From Aquimarina mycalae (GTDB lineage Bacteria > Bacteroidota > Bacteroidia > Flavobacteriales > Flavobacteriaceae), in contig NZ_JARYGY010000005.1 in assembly GCF_029906345.1 (NCBI RefSeq), forward strand, positions 248,001-312,000: DNA of 64,000 nucleotides, written 5' to 3'. The notes under the pieces are model-generated. The model was not told the origin of the DNA. It saw only the letters and a program-made list of their open reading frames with translations, and searched no databases. Numbering within the stretch: the stretch's first letter is position 1; every line of letters begins with the position of its first letter. Shown here piece by piece: positions 9,275 through 18,473 of this stretch. Made by a program: the position numbers and the translations under genes.

Positions 9275-11728
9275 TTAATAATTATCTACATTAATAATTA
9301 CTCTCACTCCAGAAAATTCTTTAATACTTTTAAAAGATGTATGAATTTTTTTGATTACTTCTTTTGTCTTAGCAAGTGATTGCCCTTGTGGTATTTTAAT
9401 TAAAATATTTTTATTGTACTGATTTCGTATCCTTGAAATCGGAGGGAATTCTGGACCTAACACGTGTTCTTTAAAAGTAATTGCCAATGATTTAGCTAAC
9501 CATAATGTAGCTTCATTTACTTTATTATAATCTTTATGGCGTCCTGTGATTTTAATAATTCTATAAAACGGTGGATATTTATATTGATATCTTTCATCTA
9601 TTTGATCTTTATACATTCCTGCAAAATCATTTACAGATACTTGCTGAAGAATCTGATGATAAGGATTGTATGTCTGGATTAGTACCTTACCTCTTTTTTT
9701 TGTTCTACCAGCTCGTCCAGATACCTGTTGCATTAATTGAAAACTACGTTCATGCGCCCTGAAATCAGGAAAATTAAGCAGGTTGTCTGCATTCATAATC
9801 CCTACCAGTGTTACATTTCTGAAGTCCAATCCTTTGGTAAGCATCTGCGTTCCTACCAGAATATCTATTTCTCCTTCTTCAAACTTATTTATGATTTTCT
9901 CATACCCATGCTTACCTCTTGTAGTATCTTGATCCATTCTGCCAATAGTATGATCAGGAAATAGCTCTTTCAGTTCGTTTTCTATTTGTTCAGTTCCAAA
10001 ACCTTTAGTAGACAGCTCTGTACTTTCACAAGCCATACATTTTTGCAACATAGCGATATGATATCCGCAATAATGACATCTTAATTGATTACGGTGATTA
10101 TGATACGTAAGACTCACATCACAATTAGGGCATTGCGGTGAGTGTCCACAGGTATTACATTCTACCACTGGAGAATATCCACGCCTATTTTGAAATAAAA
10201 TTACCTGTTCATTTTCTTTAAGAGCTTCTTGAATAGCTGTTAACAAGGTATCACTAAAATGCCCTGTCATTTCTTTCTTTTTATACTTTGTTTTAAGATC
10301 AACTAAATTGATATCTGGCATAAGTACGTCACCATATCTTCGGTTTAATTCTACCAAGCCATACTTACCTTGTGTAGTATTATAATAGGTTTCTAAAGCA
10401 GGTGTAGCAGAACCTAATACAACCTTTGCTTTAAACTGGCTGGACAAAACTACAGCTGTATCTCTGGCATGATATCTAGGAGCTGGATCATATTGCTTAA
10501 AAGAACTCTCATGCTCTTCATCAATAATGATTAATCCTAGATTAGTGAACGGAAGAAAAATAGAAGACCTTGCTCCTATTACGATTTGAGCTTTGGACTT
10601 CGTATTTTTAACATTATTCCAGGCCTCTACTCTTTCGTTCACTGAATACTTAGAATGATAAACGGTTAGTTTTTCTCCAAAATACTCCTGCAATCTTGTT
10701 ATTAGCTGGGTAGTCAATGCTATTTCTGGCAACAAATACAAGACTTGTTTACCATTTTGCAATTGTTCTTCGATCAACTTTACATAAACTTCTGTTTTTC
10801 CAGAAGAGGTCACTCCGTGTAATAAACAAACTTCCTTTTCTATTAAACTACTTTTAACCTCTTGAAGTGCTTGTTTTTGATACGTATTTAGTTCTTTTGT
10901 TCCACTAACGACTTCTCCTTGGTATTGAACTCTATCCGTCTGCAAATGATACTCTTCTAGAATACCTTTATTAATTAATGTTTTAATTACTGTAGCATTA
11001 CTATTTGCCACTTTAGTTAACTCTCCAACCTTTATATCTTTATTACTTTTAGCCTGTAACATAAATAGATGCATTAAAATATCTTTTTGCTTAGGAGCAC
11101 GTGTTAATGAATCTAGTAACAATTGTAGCGCATCTTCTTTATTATAGTCGTTATGTAATTTCACATATCTAACTATTTTAGGTTTGTATTGTTCATAGAT
11201 TTCTTCTTGAACCGTAATAACTTGCTTTTCAATTAATCTTTTTATTATCGGAAGTACATTCTTCTTACCAATAATATTCATGACTTCTTGTATTCGAAGT
11301 AAGCTTTGATGCTGCAAAGCTTCATAAATCAAGAACTCATCATCTTTTAAAATACTTTCTTCAATTTCAGATGTATCATTTTTTAGAATAATCGTTTCAC
11401 TCTCTAATAAAAAAGCACTTGGTAAGGCTGCCCGCATCACTTCACCTTTTGTGCACATATAATATTTTGCAATCCAGGACCAAAGCTCTAATTGATGTAT
11501 TGTGACTATTGGGGTCTCATCTAAGATATGTTCTATTTCTTTGGCTTCATATATCTGAGGAGCTGTTTGATGAACCCTTGCAACCAAAGCAGCATACACC
11601 TTACTTTTACCAAATTGTACGGCCACTCGCATTCCTGGTTTCAGGAATGAAGCTTCATTTTTATTGATACTATAGGTAAACTCTTTATCAAGAGGGATAG
11701 GAAGAATTACATCTATAAAATACTTCAT
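9275..11728 (-). CDS. priA: Primosomal protein N' (replication restart helicase PriA)
   Basis: 3'-to-5' DNA helicase that reloads the replisome at stalled forks. The start is the ATG at 11726-11728 (MKYFIDVILPIPLDKEF), giving 817 residues; a TTG seven codons upstream is rejected because the family begins near this point. An N-terminal DNA-binding domain (about 1-100) is followed by Walker A GVTSSGKTEVYV, the DEEH box in LIIIDEEHESSFKQ, and zinc-binding cysteines in CNTCGHSPQCPNCD and LRCHYCGYH...CMACES between the helicase lobes. The C-terminal lobe shows VGTQMLTKGLDFRNV and QVSGRAGR. Length is normal to slightly long for PriA. Confidence 0.96.
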   Translation of the reverse strand: MKYFIDVILPIPLDKEFTYSINKNEASFLKPGMRVAVQFGKSKVYAALVARVHQTAPQIYEAKEIEHILDETPIVTIHQLELWSWIAKYYMCTKGEVMRAALPSAFLLESETIILKNDTSEIEESILKDDEFLIYEALQHQSLLRIQEVMNIIGKKNVLPIIKRLIEKQVITVQEEIYEQYKPKIVRYVKLHNDYNKEDALQLLLDSLTRAPKQKDILMHLFMLQAKSNKDIKVGELTKVANSNATVIKTLINKGILEEYHLQTDRVQYQGEVVSGTKELNTYQKQALQEVKSSLIEKEVCLLHGVTSSGKTEVYVKLIEEQLQNGKQVLYLLPEIALTTQLITRLQEYFGEKLTVYHSKYSVNERVEAWNNVKNTKSKAQIVIGARSSIFLPFTNLGLIIIDEEHESSFKQYDPAPRYHARDTAVVLSSQFKAKVVLGSATPALETYYNTTQGKYGLVELNRRYGDVLMPDINLVDLKTKYKKKEMTGHFSDTLLTAIQEALKENEQVILFQNRRGYSPVVECNTCGHSPQCPNCDVSLTYHNHRNQLRCHYCGYHIAMLQKCMACESTELSTKGFGTEQIENELKELFPDHTIGRMDQDTTRGKHGYEKIINKFEEGEIDILVGTQMLTKGLDFRNVTLVGIMNADNLLNFPDFRAHERSFQLMQQVSGRAGRTKKRGKVLIQTYNPYHQILQQVSVNDFAGMYKDQIDERYQYKYPPFYRIIKITGRHKDYNKVNEATLWLAKSLAITFKEHVLGPEFPPISRIRNQYNKNILIKIPQGQSLAKTKEVIKKIHTSFKSIKEFSGVRVIINVDNY

Positions 11729-11790
11729 TGACACTTTTAATTCAAACAAAAATACATCTTTAGATGAAGAAACTTAAAATATATAAACAA

Positions 11791-11820
11791 TAAAAGCCTG
11801 ATCAATTGATCAGGCTTTTA
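11791..11820 (-). terminator. Terminator after the first chalcone-isomerase-like gene
   Basis: A perfect 30-base palindrome, arms TAAAAGCCTGATCAA and TTGATCAGGCTTTTA, lies 21 bases downstream of the stop at 11842. The stem is followed by a T run on the minus strand. Confidence 0.85.
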
Positions 11821-11841
11821 TTTATTTTGAGGCAATCTTAT

Positions 11842-12408
11842 TTATCCGTTCTGTCCAAGCATTCCACCTTTGATAAGTTTACAAGCTGGCTCATCTCCTA
11901 ACCAGATTTTAAATAATGCGTATTTAAAATCTCTTCCTTCTATATAACCAACTTCTTCGCCATTTTTAAAGGTTCGAATACCTTTTCCTTTTATATATAC
12001 TAAGTCAAAAAAGTCATTGATTTGTGTGCTACTACCAAATAATTCTAAAAATTTATCAATTCTGGCATCTAAACTTTGAGTATTACCGAACATAGCATCA
12101 TCAAAACCTTTTCTGAATACTTTGACCATTCTCTTGTTTGTTACTTTTTTAGAATTGATAACTAATCGAATAGACATACTCTCATCAGCGTCCAGAACCT
12201 TTCTGTCGTCACTATACTTGTTTACTGTATACAATCCTCCTGAGTATGTTTCAACTCCTAATACTTTACGAACACCAGCTCCGTTAAGTGTAAGTTCTTC
12301 TCCTTCAAAAGTAACTTTATAAGGAACTACTGCGTCTCCAACTCTGATTTGAGCAGTTGCGATGGTTGTCACAACTAATAAGATAGATAGGGTAATTATT
12401 TTTTTCAT
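11842..12408 (-). CDS. Secreted chalcone-isomerase-like protein, paralogue 1
   Basis: Protein of 188 residues with a signal peptide (1-19, cleaved after A-T-A) and a chalcone-isomerase-like fold of the bacterial Chalcone_3 type. Shared family blocks are LNGAGVRKVLGVETYSGGLY, the central MSIRLVINSKKVTNKRM, and the C-terminal EGRDFKYALFKIWLGDEPA followed by G-M-L-G. Members of this periplasmic family have no established enzymatic role in bacteria; a ligand- or fatty-acid-binding role is only a family-level guess. It is the first of three paralogues at 11842, 13053 and 13762; this copy differs most in the central block (NSKKV instead of SG-V/M). The sequence AAACGAAACC sits right before the ATG. 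Confidence 0.88.
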   Translation of the reverse strand: MKKIITLSILLVVTTIATAQIRVGDAVVPYKVTFEGEELTLNGAGVRKVLGVETYSGGLYTVNKYSDDRKVLDADESMSIRLVINSKKVTNKRMVKVFRKGFDDAMFGNTQSLDARIDKFLELFGSSTQINDFFDLVYIKGKGIRTFKNGEEVGYIEGRDFKYALFKIWLGDEPACKLIKGGMLGQNG

Positions 12409-12510
12409 GGTTTCGTTTATTTAAATTACAGAGGGTTAGTTATGTAATTTCAAAAAAACTAACAGTATGAAATGTTAAAGTTTTCTTTAAAAAGAATTTT
12501 GAGGTACAAA

Positions 12511-12942
12511 TCAAGATACTTTAATCCACTTTTGAGTCCTAAACAAAAATGCTATATACCCTCTCACGTTCAGTACGTTGGGGTTATCTTCATCTACCCA
12601 AATTTTACATCTATATACTTTTCCATTTTCGGGATCCATAATAGTGCCATCATCATATTCATCTCCATCTTTTTCTAAATCTTTAAGAATAACCATCCCT
12701 TCTACAGGCTTATTATAATCATCTCCTTCGCATTCTGTACAAAGTCTATTGCGATCAGATTCTTTTAAAATTCGATGGATTTTACCATATAGTTTATCTC
12801 CTTTTTTATAGATCTCTACTATCGATCTAGGTTCACCAGTATTATCATCAATGGTCTTCCATTTACCAACAATTTCTTGTTGCGCATTTACAAAACTGGT
12901 TAATAAGAATGCTGTAATAATCAAAAAATTAGAAATATTCAT
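12511..12942 (-). CDS. DUF2147 secreted protein
   Basis: Small exported protein of 143 residues with a signal peptide (about 1-20, ending V-N-A). The mature part matches DUF2147: IVGKWKTIDDNTGEPRSIVE at the start, then YGKIHRILKE, a CTECEGDD loop with two cysteines, LKDLEKDGDEYDDGTIMDPE, and the ending NVRGYIAFLFRTQKWIKV. The family is predicted to form a small calycin-like beta-barrel and its role is unknown. It is embedded between chalcone-isomerase-like paralogues 1 and 2. It starts 102 bases upstream of paralogue 1 on the same strand, so the two may share a transcript ending at 11791-11820. Confidence 0.88.
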   Translation of the reverse strand: MNISNFLIITAFLLTSFVNAQQEIVGKWKTIDDNTGEPRSIVEIYKKGDKLYGKIHRILKESDRNRLCTECEGDDYNKPVEGMVILKDLEKDGDEYDDGTIMDPENGKVYRCKIWVDEDNPNVLNVRGYIAFLFRTQKWIKVS

Positions 12943-12990
12943 TTGGATATGGAGTTTTATGTTTACGATTTCAATATAAAAAATATGGTG

Positions 12991-13034
12991 AAAACAAAAA
13001 AGCTATCTAGACTTAGATAGCTTTTTTGTTTTTT
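12991..13034 (-). terminator. Terminator after the second chalcone-isomerase-like gene
   Basis: Hairpin with arms AAAAAAGCTATCT and AGATAGCTTTTTT and a short loop (13001-13020 core), flanked by A-rich and T-rich ends. It lies 19 bases downstream of the stop at 13053 and separates paralogue 2 from DUF2147. Confidence 0.8.
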
Positions 13035-13052
13035 ACTTTTATTAAAAAAGAA

Positions 13053-13616
13053 TTACTGTAATCCTAGCATTCCGTTTTTAATTCCTTCACTAGCAGGCTC
13101 ATCACCAAGCCATATTTTAAATAATGCATATTTAAAGTCACGCCCTTCGACAACACCAAGCTCTTTTCCGTTCTTAAAAGCCTTAATACCTGTATCCTTT
13201 ATGTATACAATATCAAAAACATCATTTTTCACAATAGGTTCATTAAAAAATTTAATAAACTTATTAATTCTTTCGTCTAGAGCTTTTGTATTACCAAAAG
13301 TAGCTTTATTAAAACCGTCGCGTACGGCCTTTATCATTTTCTTTTGAGTAACAAAACCTGATACTATATTTAATTTTATAGCCATTGTTTCATCTGCATC
13401 AAGAATTACTCTTGGATCTTTACTTTTATTCTGCAAATAAAGTCCACCAGCATAAAGATCAATCCAGAGCATTTCACGCATCCCCGCTCCGTTTAACTTA
13501 AGATCAGTACCTCCGAAATTTTCTTCGTAAGGCAATACAGCTTTACCTACTCTAATTTGTGCCGTAGCATTAGATAAAGAGATAAGTGCAATAAATAGTA
13601 AAATAATTTTTCTCAT
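13053..13616 (-). CDS. Secreted chalcone-isomerase-like protein, paralogue 2
   Basis: Protein of 187 residues with a signal peptide (1-19, ending A-T-A) and the same fold and blocks as its neighbours: LNGAGMREMLWIDLYAGGLY, MAIKLNIVSGFVTQKKM and EGRDFKYALFKIWLGDEPA, ending G-M-L-G. The C-terminal 25 residues are almost identical to paralogue 1, while the middle is closer to paralogue 3. It has its own terminator and lies 145 bases away from paralogue 3. Periplasmic location is inferred from the signal peptide; function is unknown. Confidence 0.88.
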   Translation of the reverse strand: MRKIILLFIALISLSNATAQIRVGKAVLPYEENFGGTDLKLNGAGMREMLWIDLYAGGLYLQNKSKDPRVILDADETMAIKLNIVSGFVTQKKMIKAVRDGFNKATFGNTKALDERINKFIKFFNEPIVKNDVFDIVYIKDTGIKAFKNGKELGVVEGRDFKYALFKIWLGDEPASEGIKNGMLGLQ

Positions 13617-13761
13617 TCGCGTTAAAGTGTTATTTGGGGTGTATTAATATTAAATTTTTCCTTTTACTACAAAAGTAGTAAAAATCTATTATGCATGCAT
13701 AGTAAAAAGTAAAAAAAACGTTAAATTTATGTATTTCGTCGCTAAAATAGCGCTTTTTATC

Positions 13762-14325
13762 CTAAAAAGCACCTAACATTTCATTTTTTAATCCTTTGTC
13801 TGCTGGTTTATCTCCAATCCAGATATTAAATAGCGCTTCTTTAAAGTCTAATCCCTCTACATGTCCTCTTTCTACACCATCTTTATAAATCACACTACCT
13901 TTACCTTGTTCATATACAATATCGTATATCTGACCTACTTCAATTTCGTCTTTTATAAATCCAATAAACGTATCAATTCTTTTATCAATTGCAGCTGTAT
14001 TATTATTTGTAGATTTCTTAAAACCTTCTCTTAAAGCAGTAACCATTTTGCTTCTTGACATCATTCCTGATAAAATATGTAATTTGATTGCCATCGTTTC
14101 ATCTGCGGCAGCAATTGCATTAGCACTAGCACTTTTCTTCTTAAGATATAATCCTCCAGCATAAATATCAAAAAAGAACTTCTCTCTCATTCCTGCTCCA
14201 TTAATCGTCAAGTTTTCTCCACTAAATGTTACCGTATTCGGCAATGTAGCGTCTCCAACTTTGGTTTGTGCCTGAGAGGTTCCTACAGTTACTAAAAGAA
14301 TAAATAATAAGCTTAATTTTTTCAT
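13762..14325 (-). CDS. Secreted chalcone-isomerase-like protein, paralogue 3
   Basis: Protein of 187 residues with a signal peptide (1-19, ending S-Q-A). Blocks INGAGMREKFFFDIYAGGLY, MAIKLHILSGMMSRSKM and EGLDFKEALFNIWIGDKPA match the bacterial chalcone-isomerase-like family; the SGMMSRSKM form looks closest to what is usual in the family, so this may be the ancestral copy and the other two later duplicates. Its ATG is 37 bases downstream of the end of the BrkB-like gene on the same strand. Role unknown. Confidence 0.88.
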   Translation of the reverse strand: MKKLSLLFILLVTVGTSQAQTKVGDATLPNTVTFSGENLTINGAGMREKFFFDIYAGGLYLKKKSASANAIAAADETMAIKLHILSGMMSRSKMVTALREGFKKSTNNNTAAIDKRIDTFIGFIKDEIEVGQIYDIVYEQGKGSVIYKDGVERGHVEGLDFKEALFNIWIGDKPADKGLKNEMLGAF

Positions 14326-14362
14326 TTTTATTAAATTAAATGTTTGTATGTGGCTAAATATA

Positions 14363-15280
14363 TTAAAAATTCTTTTTCAATTTAATAAGTGATGCATTTA
14401 ATTCAAAGCCTAATAATAACAGGTTAGCATTAAGCCAGATATACACCATTAAGATAAGCATTGCCCCTATAGAACCATATAATTTATTGTAATTTGAAAA
14501 GTTATCAATATAAATACCAAACAAATAGGTGGTTACAATGATAAGTACTGTAGTCATAAATGCTCCTGGTGAAAAAAACCTGTTCATTTTACCTTCTGTG
14601 GTACCAAAATAAAAAAGTGTAGCCACAATAAGAAAAATCATCAAAACAAATAGTCCATACTTACCAAACTGAAGCCAAAAAACAGTATTGTCCATTACAC
14701 CCATTTCTTTCAGGTTTTCTAGTAAGTAACTAAAATACAATGTCACTATAACGGTGATTAACAATAACGATGCCACAATTAAAGACACTCCTAAAGCTAC
14801 GATATATTGCTTCACAAAATTACGATTAAGAGTAACGTGATAGGAATACTCGAATCCTGAAAACACTGTATTAATTCCATTGGTCATCAAAAACAGTGAT
14901 AATACAAAAACGGTAGATAATAAACCTCCTCTAGGATTAGAAGAAATGTCATTATATATTTCTTCAAAAAATAGTTTAGATTGATTTGGTAATGCAGAAG
15001 TTATAAACTCGAAAAAACTTTCTTGAAATCCATCTATATGAATAATCGGTATTAGATTTAATAAAAACAGTAAGAAAGGAAACAGTGATAAAAAAAAGCT
15101 CCAAGAAATAGAACTAGCCCTTGCAGAAAATGTTCCTTTTACAATACCTATGGTGTAAATTTCGATTAAATCATACAGTGACAGTCCTTCAAAACCAGGA
15201 AGAATGATTTTCTTACCAATCTTGACCAAAATATTAATTAAGGGTATTTTGTTTAGTTTATCTTCAACTGCCTTTGACAT
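14363..15280 (-). CDS. YihY/BrkB-family inner-membrane protein
   Basis: Polytopic protein of 305 residues with six predicted membrane helices (about 48-70, 95-115, 135-160, 165-190, 208-230, 238-290) and the family signatures SARASSISWSFFLSLFPFLL and the late LYGSIGAMLILMVYIWLNAN. BrkB was once described as an RNase BN, which is not supported; the true role in membranes is unknown. It begins two bases after nadC stops, so the two genes are almost certainly co-transcribed and translationally coupled. Confidence 0.92.
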   Translation of the reverse strand: MSKAVEDKLNKIPLINILVKIGKKIILPGFEGLSLYDLIEIYTIGIVKGTFSARASSISWSFFLSLFPFLLFLLNLIPIIHIDGFQESFFEFITSALPNQSKLFFEEIYNDISSNPRGGLLSTVFVLSLFLMTNGINTVFSGFEYSYHVTLNRNFVKQYIVALGVSLIVASLLLITVIVTLYFSYLLENLKEMGVMDNTVFWLQFGKYGLFVLMIFLIVATLFYFGTTEGKMNRFFSPGAFMTTVLIIVTTYLFGIYIDNFSNYNKLYGSIGAMLILMVYIWLNANLLLLGFELNASLIKLKKNF

Positions 15281-15282
15281 AT

Positions 15283-16140
15283 TTATACGGCTTTCAAGCT
15301 CAAATCCAGGTTGTATACCGAATGTGTAAGTGCTCCACTACTTATATAGTCTACTCCACATTCTGCATATTTACGAACTGTTTTTTCATTAATCCCACCG
15401 CTAGATTCAGTTAGACAGATATCTCCAATAAGTGTTACTGCTTTTCTGGTGTCTTCATAATCAAAATTATCAATCAATATCCGATATACTCCTGGAGTTT
15501 TTAATATTTCTTTGATCTCATTTAAATCGCGAGCTTCGACTATAATTTTTAAATCTCGATTGGTATCGGCAAGGTATTTTTTTGTTTTTTCTATAGCATT
15601 TGTAATACCACCTGCAAAATCAATATGATTATCTTTGAGCATAATCATATCATACAACGCAAACCTATGATTTTCGCCTCCGCCAATTTTTACCGCCCAC
15701 TTTTCCAATGCTCTGATTCCTGGTGTGGTTTTTCTAGTATCTAAAATTTTAGTTCCTGTACCGTCTAATAATTGTACAAACTTATTGGTTTTTGTAGCAA
15801 TAGCGCTCATTCTCTGCATTGCATTAAGCACTAATCTTTCTGCTTTTAAAATAGACTGAGAGCTTCCAGAAACATAAAAAGCAATATCACCATATTTTAC
15901 CTTTGATCCATCTTCGATTTTTACATCTACCTTCATTTCGGGATCTACATAGTGAAATACTTTTTTGGCAAAATCTACTCCTGCCAATATCCCTTCGTCT
16001 TTCACTAGTAATTTAGCTTTTCCTTGCACAGAATCAGGAATACATGCTAAAGAGCTATGATCTCCATCTCCTACATCTTCTCTAATGGCATTAGCAATTA
16101 TTAATTCAATTTCGTTATCAAATTGAGCTTTAGTAATCAT
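15283..16140 (-). CDS. nadC: Nicotinate-nucleotide pyrophosphorylase (carboxylating)
   Basis: Quinolinate phosphoribosyltransferase of 285 residues, making nicotinate mononucleotide from quinolinate and PRPP in de novo NAD synthesis. The N-terminal EDVGDGDHSSLACIP and the substrate-binding LDTRKTTPGIRALEKWAVKI followed by GGGENHRFALYDMIMLKDNH are diagnostic; ESSGGINEKTVRKYA and GVDYISSGALTHS close the alpha/beta barrel. It lacks nadA or nadB neighbours here. The gene precedes the BrkB-like gene by two bases and is divergent from rlmH. Confidence 0.96.
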   Translation of the reverse strand: MITKAQFDNEIELIIANAIREDVGDGDHSSLACIPDSVQGKAKLLVKDEGILAGVDFAKKVFHYVDPEMKVDVKIEDGSKVKYGDIAFYVSGSSQSILKAERLVLNAMQRMSAIATKTNKFVQLLDGTGTKILDTRKTTPGIRALEKWAVKIGGGENHRFALYDMIMLKDNHIDFAGGITNAIEKTKKYLADTNRDLKIIVEARDLNEIKEILKTPGVYRILIDNFDYEDTRKAVTLIGDICLTESSGGINEKTVRKYAECGVDYISSGALTHSVYNLDLSLKAV

Positions 16141-16234
16141 ATTGAATGGTTATTTTTGCTAAAGTAAAAAAAGAAGTCGGAAGTTTACTCGTAAAGAGTT
16201 TTTTCATTTTATCTTTTGTATAAAAAATTAGAAG

Positions 16235-16708
16235 ATGAACATAAAATTAATTGCTGTCGGTAAAACAGATCATAAACTACTAGAAAGTCTTATTGCTGAT
16301 TATATAAAAAGATTGGGGTTTTATGTCAAATTTACTTTTGAAATCATACCCGATATAAAGAATGCAAAAAATCTAAGTGAAGCACAACAAAAAGATAAAG
16401 AAGGAAAACTTATTCTAGACAAAACAACAACTTCTGATGTTTTGATAGTATTGGATGAAAATGGTAAACAATACGATTCTGTGCACTTTTCTGAAGTTTT
16501 ACAAAAACATATGAATAGTGGTATTAAACAATTAATCTTTGTTATCGGTGGTCCTTATGGGTTTAGTCCAGAAGTATACAATCGCGCAAACGGAAAGCTT
16601 TCTCTATCTAAAATGACCTTTTCGCATCAAATGATTCGTTTATTTTTTATTGAACAATTGTATCGCGGATTTACTATTCTAAAAAATGAACCTTATCATC
16701 ATCGTTAG
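16235..16708 (+). CDS. rlmH: 23S rRNA (pseudouridine1915-N3)-methyltransferase
   Basis: SPOUT-class methyltransferase of 157 residues that modifies helix 69 of 23S rRNA. The N-terminal MNIKLIAVGKTDHKLLESLI and the C-terminal knot (LIFVIGGPYGFSPEVYNR, then LSLSKMTFSHQMIRLFFIEQ and LYRGFTILKNEPYHH) are family hallmarks and include the AdoMet site. Its last 35 bases overlap the 3' end of the convergent M61-like peptidase gene in opposite orientation, so its YHH-R tail codons are also antisense to that gene. Confidence 0.97.
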   Translation: MNIKLIAVGKTDHKLLESLIADYIKRLGFYVKFTFEIIPDIKNAKNLSEAQQKDKEGKLILDKTTTSDVLIVLDENGKQYDSVHFSEVLQKHMNSGIKQLIFVIGGPYGFSPEVYNRANGKLSLSKMTFSHQMIRLFFIEQLYRGFTILKNEPYHHR

Positions 16709-18398
16709 GGTTAAATAATCGATCCCTATTATGTATTCCTCTTTTTAATTGTGGAATCAGTGCTCTTTTAACAGGCAAATAGCTTATATCTATTTTTTCA
16801 TCTTTATTCCTAATTATATTAAGATCTACTTGTTTATCCACTCTGCCATAATAGATGCTTCTCCATACAATTTGATCTCCTTCTCTTAACCCTGCTTTAT
16901 ATGCATTAGATGTGCTATCTACAGCTAAGACTTTATACGTTTCTGAATTTTCTTTAAATCCTAAATCGAAAACATCTGTATCTGGTATATATTCTAATCC
17001 AAATTGATTAAACATCTTGTCTAACTCTATTAATTCGCCATCAATAATATGTGTTTTGTGAAATGAAGAAATATCTTCTTTCAGGTACTTATTAACCACT
17101 TTTCTAAAGAATGCTGAGTTTACTTTTTGATTCTGATCTATGGACGATTTAAAGATATCTTGCATTATATTATCTAAACTGTGTTTTCCGTTAGAGTCCT
17201 TTTGGATTTTAAGATCCAAAATAAATGCATAAACCGCTCCTCGATAATACGGAAGTTTACCATAATGTCTGTCTGACCAATAATTATCGTAGGTAATTTC
17301 AGAATTAGGGCTTGAGGCAACAGGAGAAGTGAATAAATCTCTAATGGTTCTATTGACCTCATCAACAAAATAATTTGCATCCAGATTGTTTATTTTATGA
17401 GTAGCAATATTTTTAAAGGTATAATACTCTGTAAAACCTTCGCTAAACCAATATTGCTCTTCTTCATTTTCATTTTGTATAGTGTTACCTATCCAATTAT
17501 GCATTAGCTCATGATTAAAAAGATAAACCATTTGATCGATAGAAGTATTCTTATTGTTAGAAACGGTTGTAGCAAAAGAATTGGTTAATCCTGTACCACC
17601 AAATCCACTACCACGTTCTTGAAAGAATGGAAGCATCGTTACAGTAAAATATTTTTGAGTATGATCTTGCCAAAAATCTCTCTGAGCTTCGATAGTAGTT
17701 TTTAAGAGATTGGAAATATCTTTATCTGCATAGGAAACCCATTTTCCTCTTGTTGCCAGAATCACTTCGTTATTTTTTACATTGTTTTTAAAAGTTCTAA
17801 AATCACCTCCAACAAAAATAGCAGTATGAAACTCCTCTTTTTCAATATTTTCAATCAATTGGTACTTTTTTTGACTACCAAAACTATTATGAATTACATA
17901 GTCATCAGGAAAATCTTCCCAACGTAATTCTATATTTAGCACATCATCAGGATTAGGTCCTAAATATGAAGGAAGCATAAACATGTTGTGAGAAAAAATA
18001 TGAAAATAAGTTTCATTAATTATCGGCCTGTACCTGGTCTTAGAACTAAGGCCTTTACGGTCCTGCTTTAAAGTATATTCAAAATCTAAGAGTCGTACTT
18101 CTTTAGGGTGTTCTATAATTACCCACCCACTATCTTTATTAACTGTAACATTTCCTTTCTCATTTAGCAACTGCATATCCTTAATGCAATTATAAATGTC
18201 CTTTTCACCCCAAGCTTCATTTTGAAATGACAGTTTTGTAATTCCTCCAGAATCTGCTTCAAAAGACATGTTAACCTTCAGCATAGACAAGCTGTCTTTT
18301 GTTATTGGCGAAATTCTGTAAGAGATTGTTTTAATATCTGTTCTGTTACAGGAAAGTAATGCAACGAATACCAACCCAAGTATCACTATATTCCTCAT
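16674..18398 (-). CDS. M61-family-like metallopeptidase lipoprotein with a C-terminal PDZ-like domain
   Basis: Predicted lipoprotein of 574 residues (signal peptide 1-16, lipobox L-L-S before Cys17). The zinc site is intact: H296-E-L-M-H300 in LFNHELMHNWIGN, with the third ligand E320 in YWFSEGFTEYYTFK, the gluzincin pattern of M1/M61 peptidases. GGTGLTNSFATT upstream resembles the substrate-facing segment of M61. The region about 470-545 (VLAVDSTSNAYKAGLREGDQIV) looks like a PDZ domain, as in glycyl aminopeptidases. It is therefore probably an envelope peptidase with unknown substrates. The 3' end overlaps rlmH by 35 bases. Confidence 0.88.
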   Translation of the reverse strand: MRNIVILGLVFVALLSCNRTDIKTISYRISPITKDSLSMLKVNMSFEADSGGITKLSFQNEAWGEKDIYNCIKDMQLLNEKGNVTVNKDSGWVIIEHPKEVRLLDFEYTLKQDRKGLSSKTRYRPIINETYFHIFSHNMFMLPSYLGPNPDDVLNIELRWEDFPDDYVIHNSFGSQKKYQLIENIEKEEFHTAIFVGGDFRTFKNNVKNNEVILATRGKWVSYADKDISNLLKTTIEAQRDFWQDHTQKYFTVTMLPFFQERGSGFGGTGLTNSFATTVSNNKNTSIDQMVYLFNHELMHNWIGNTIQNENEEEQYWFSEGFTEYYTFKNIATHKINNLDANYFVDEVNRTIRDLFTSPVASSPNSEITYDNYWSDRHYGKLPYYRGAVYAFILDLKIQKDSNGKHSLDNIMQDIFKSSIDQNQKVNSAFFRKVVNKYLKEDISSFHKTHIIDGELIELDKMFNQFGLEYIPDTDVFDLGFKENSETYKVLAVDSTSNAYKAGLREGDQIVWRSIYYGRVDKQVDLNIIRNKDEKIDISYLPVKRALIPQLKRGIHNRDRLFNPNDDDKVHFLE

Positions 18399-18473
18399 AT
18401 TAAATTGATTGATTGACTAATAAAATGACGTGTTAAATTTATATTCGTTGCAAACTTTGCGGTGCAGCTATTA

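Noticed and set aside
13735..13760. Short hairpin CGCTA-AAA-TAGCG near chalcone-isomerase-like paralogue 3
   Set aside because: The T tract is on the wrong strand for the adjacent minus-strand gene and the stem is only five pairs.
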